Source: Flavobacteriales bacterium
GTDB taxonomy: Bacteria; Bacteroidota; Bacteroidia; Flavobacteriales; Flavobacteriaceae
Length of the DNA: 8,050 bases
NCBI GenBank assembly: GCA_002747735.1
Contig: PDQE01000037.1
Location: forward strand, 1-8,050
Reading direction: 5' to 3'
Part shown: positions 7,632 to 8,050 of the stretch, piece after piece
Layout of the letters: every line of letters begins with the position of its first letter
Numbering within the stretch: the stretch's first letter is position 1
Position numbers and translations under genes: made by a program
The notes under the pieces: generated by a model
Told to the model about the DNA's origin: nothing
The model's database searches: none
The model's input: the letters and a program-made list of their open reading frames with translations, nothing else

Positions 7632-7777
7632 AATTCAAAACTATATTTTCTGGCCACCTGAAATTCAGGGAGAAGTGTATTCTTGAACTTCTAAAAAACA
7701 GTACTAATAATCAATTGTTTATAACTGATTTTGTCGCTTTTTTTTGAGTTTATCTGTTTGGTAGTAATTTTGTATAT
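7632..7777. other. Spacer between two inverted-repeat elements
   Basis: This is non-coding. It carries two close hairpins, CCTGA/TCAGG (7657-7669, 3-nt loop) and AGAAGT/ACTTCT (7671-7692, 10-nt loop), followed by AT-rich sequence with a run of T residues. On the plus strand these could resemble a terminator-like structure, but no plus-strand gene precedes them. Confidence 0.4.
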
Positions 7778-7987
7778 GAAGTGGTTTAAACTTTTTGGAT
7801 TGTAGCGAAATCGAAGATTCACGAACCCATTTAAAAAAATAAAAGAGACTTGAGCTAAAATTGATGGTTTTGTGCCTATATGAAGGCTTCTTTGAGCTGC
7901 ATAGTAGGGCTACGGATAGAGAAAAAGGCAAAATATGGGTGCAAAATGGCAATTTTTTAGCCAATTTCAAAAAGTTTAAACCACTTC
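7778..7987. mobile_element. MITE-like element, 210 bp with 20-bp perfect TIRs
   Basis: The terminal inverted repeats at 7778-7797 and 7968-7987 are perfect over 20 bp; each reads GAAGTGG, then TTTAAAC, then TTTTTG inward. The trinucleotide TAT abuts both ends (7775-7777 and 7988-7990), a possible 3-bp target duplication. The interior has no convincing reading frame; the one open frame runs out through the left end. The right end alone recurs, inverted, near 2073. The element lies 6 nt beyond the stop codon of the upstream cysN-like gene. It is probably a non-autonomous transposon or a solo IS remnant; the transposase family that would move it cannot be named from this sequence. Confidence 0.6.
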
Positions 7988-7993
7988 TATTTA

Positions 7994-8050
7994 TTATTCT
8001 GTAATAAAACCCGCCCCCACTGTATTATTGGTTTGCGTATCAATTAAGAT
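7994..8050 (-). CDS. cysN: Sulfate adenylyltransferase subunit 1, C-terminal end (partial)
   Basis: Only the last 18 codons and the TAA stop are in the window: ILIDTQTNNTVGAGFITE. The pattern I-D-x-x-T-N-x-T-V-G-A-G closes the GTPase subunit of ATP sulfurylase (CysN), which with CysD activates sulfate to adenosine 5'-phosphosulfate in sulfur assimilation. EF-Tu also ends in T-V-G-A-G, but there it follows an R-E-G-G/N-R segment, not I-D-x-x-T-N, so CysN fits better. The gene runs off the right edge. Its position upstream of a SAM-riboswitch methionine operon makes biological sense. The call rests on a short tail. Confidence 0.7.
   Translation of the reverse strand: MLIDTQTNNTVGAGFITE

Noticed and set aside
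7719..7970. An 83-codon minus-strand open frame within the 210-bp element.
   Set aside because: It crosses the element's left inverted repeat into unrelated flanking DNA, has no recognisable domain, and has no promoter or coding character. It was not annotated as a gene.
7081..8050. A CRISPR array or tandem repeat block in the long non-coding spacer.
   Set aside because: The repeats are inverted pairs and single direct repeats of 8 nt; there is no regular repeat-spacer spacing.

Overview
The window looks like chromosomal DNA from a member of the Bacteroidota. The DNA is AT-rich, start codons have AT-rich leaders without clear Shine-Dalgarno sequences, and at least one promoter fits the TTTG-N19-TAnnTTTG form typical of that phylum's primary sigma factor. 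The methionine synthase is split into a short homocysteine-binding protein and a long B12-dependent protein. Finer placement is not possible from the sequence alone. Every gene recognised lies on the minus strand.

Layout, in the direction of transcription (right to left). At the right edge are the last 18 codons of a gene that reads as CysN, the large subunit of sulfate adenylyltransferase. Next comes about 760 bp without genes. It holds a 210-bp element with perfect 20-bp terminal inverted repeats, a second inverted-repeat element of about 160 bp with nested hairpins, and several smaller hairpins. A SAM-I (S-box) riboswitch at about 7130-7235 then leads a methionine operon: metH N-part (homocysteine methyltransferase domain), metH C-part (pterin, B12 and activation domains; it overlaps the first gene by 11 nt), and metF (methylenetetrahydrofolate reductase). 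After a gap that carries a partial copy of the 210-bp element's right end come a thioredoxin gene with its own promoter element and a strong intrinsic terminator, a DUF58/von Willebrand A-like gene, and a tRNA-Asp(GTC) with its own promoter and probable terminator.

How the genes work together. MetF makes 5-methyltetrahydrofolate. The two MetH proteins use it to methylate homocysteine to methionine, the precursor of SAM, and SAM closes the loop by binding the riboswitch in the leader. Upstream, cysN would supply reduced sulfur through sulfate activation, so the right side of the window is a sulfur and methionine neighbourhood. Thioredoxin is general redox machinery that also serves as reductant for PAPS/APS reductase in many bacteria, but no link to that pathway is visible here beyond proximity.

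I see no clearly new multi-gene system. The most unusual material is the repeat-rich spacer between cysN and the riboswitch, the related 34-nt repeat between metF and trxA, and a possible alternative helix in the riboswitch leader that has no following U-tract.
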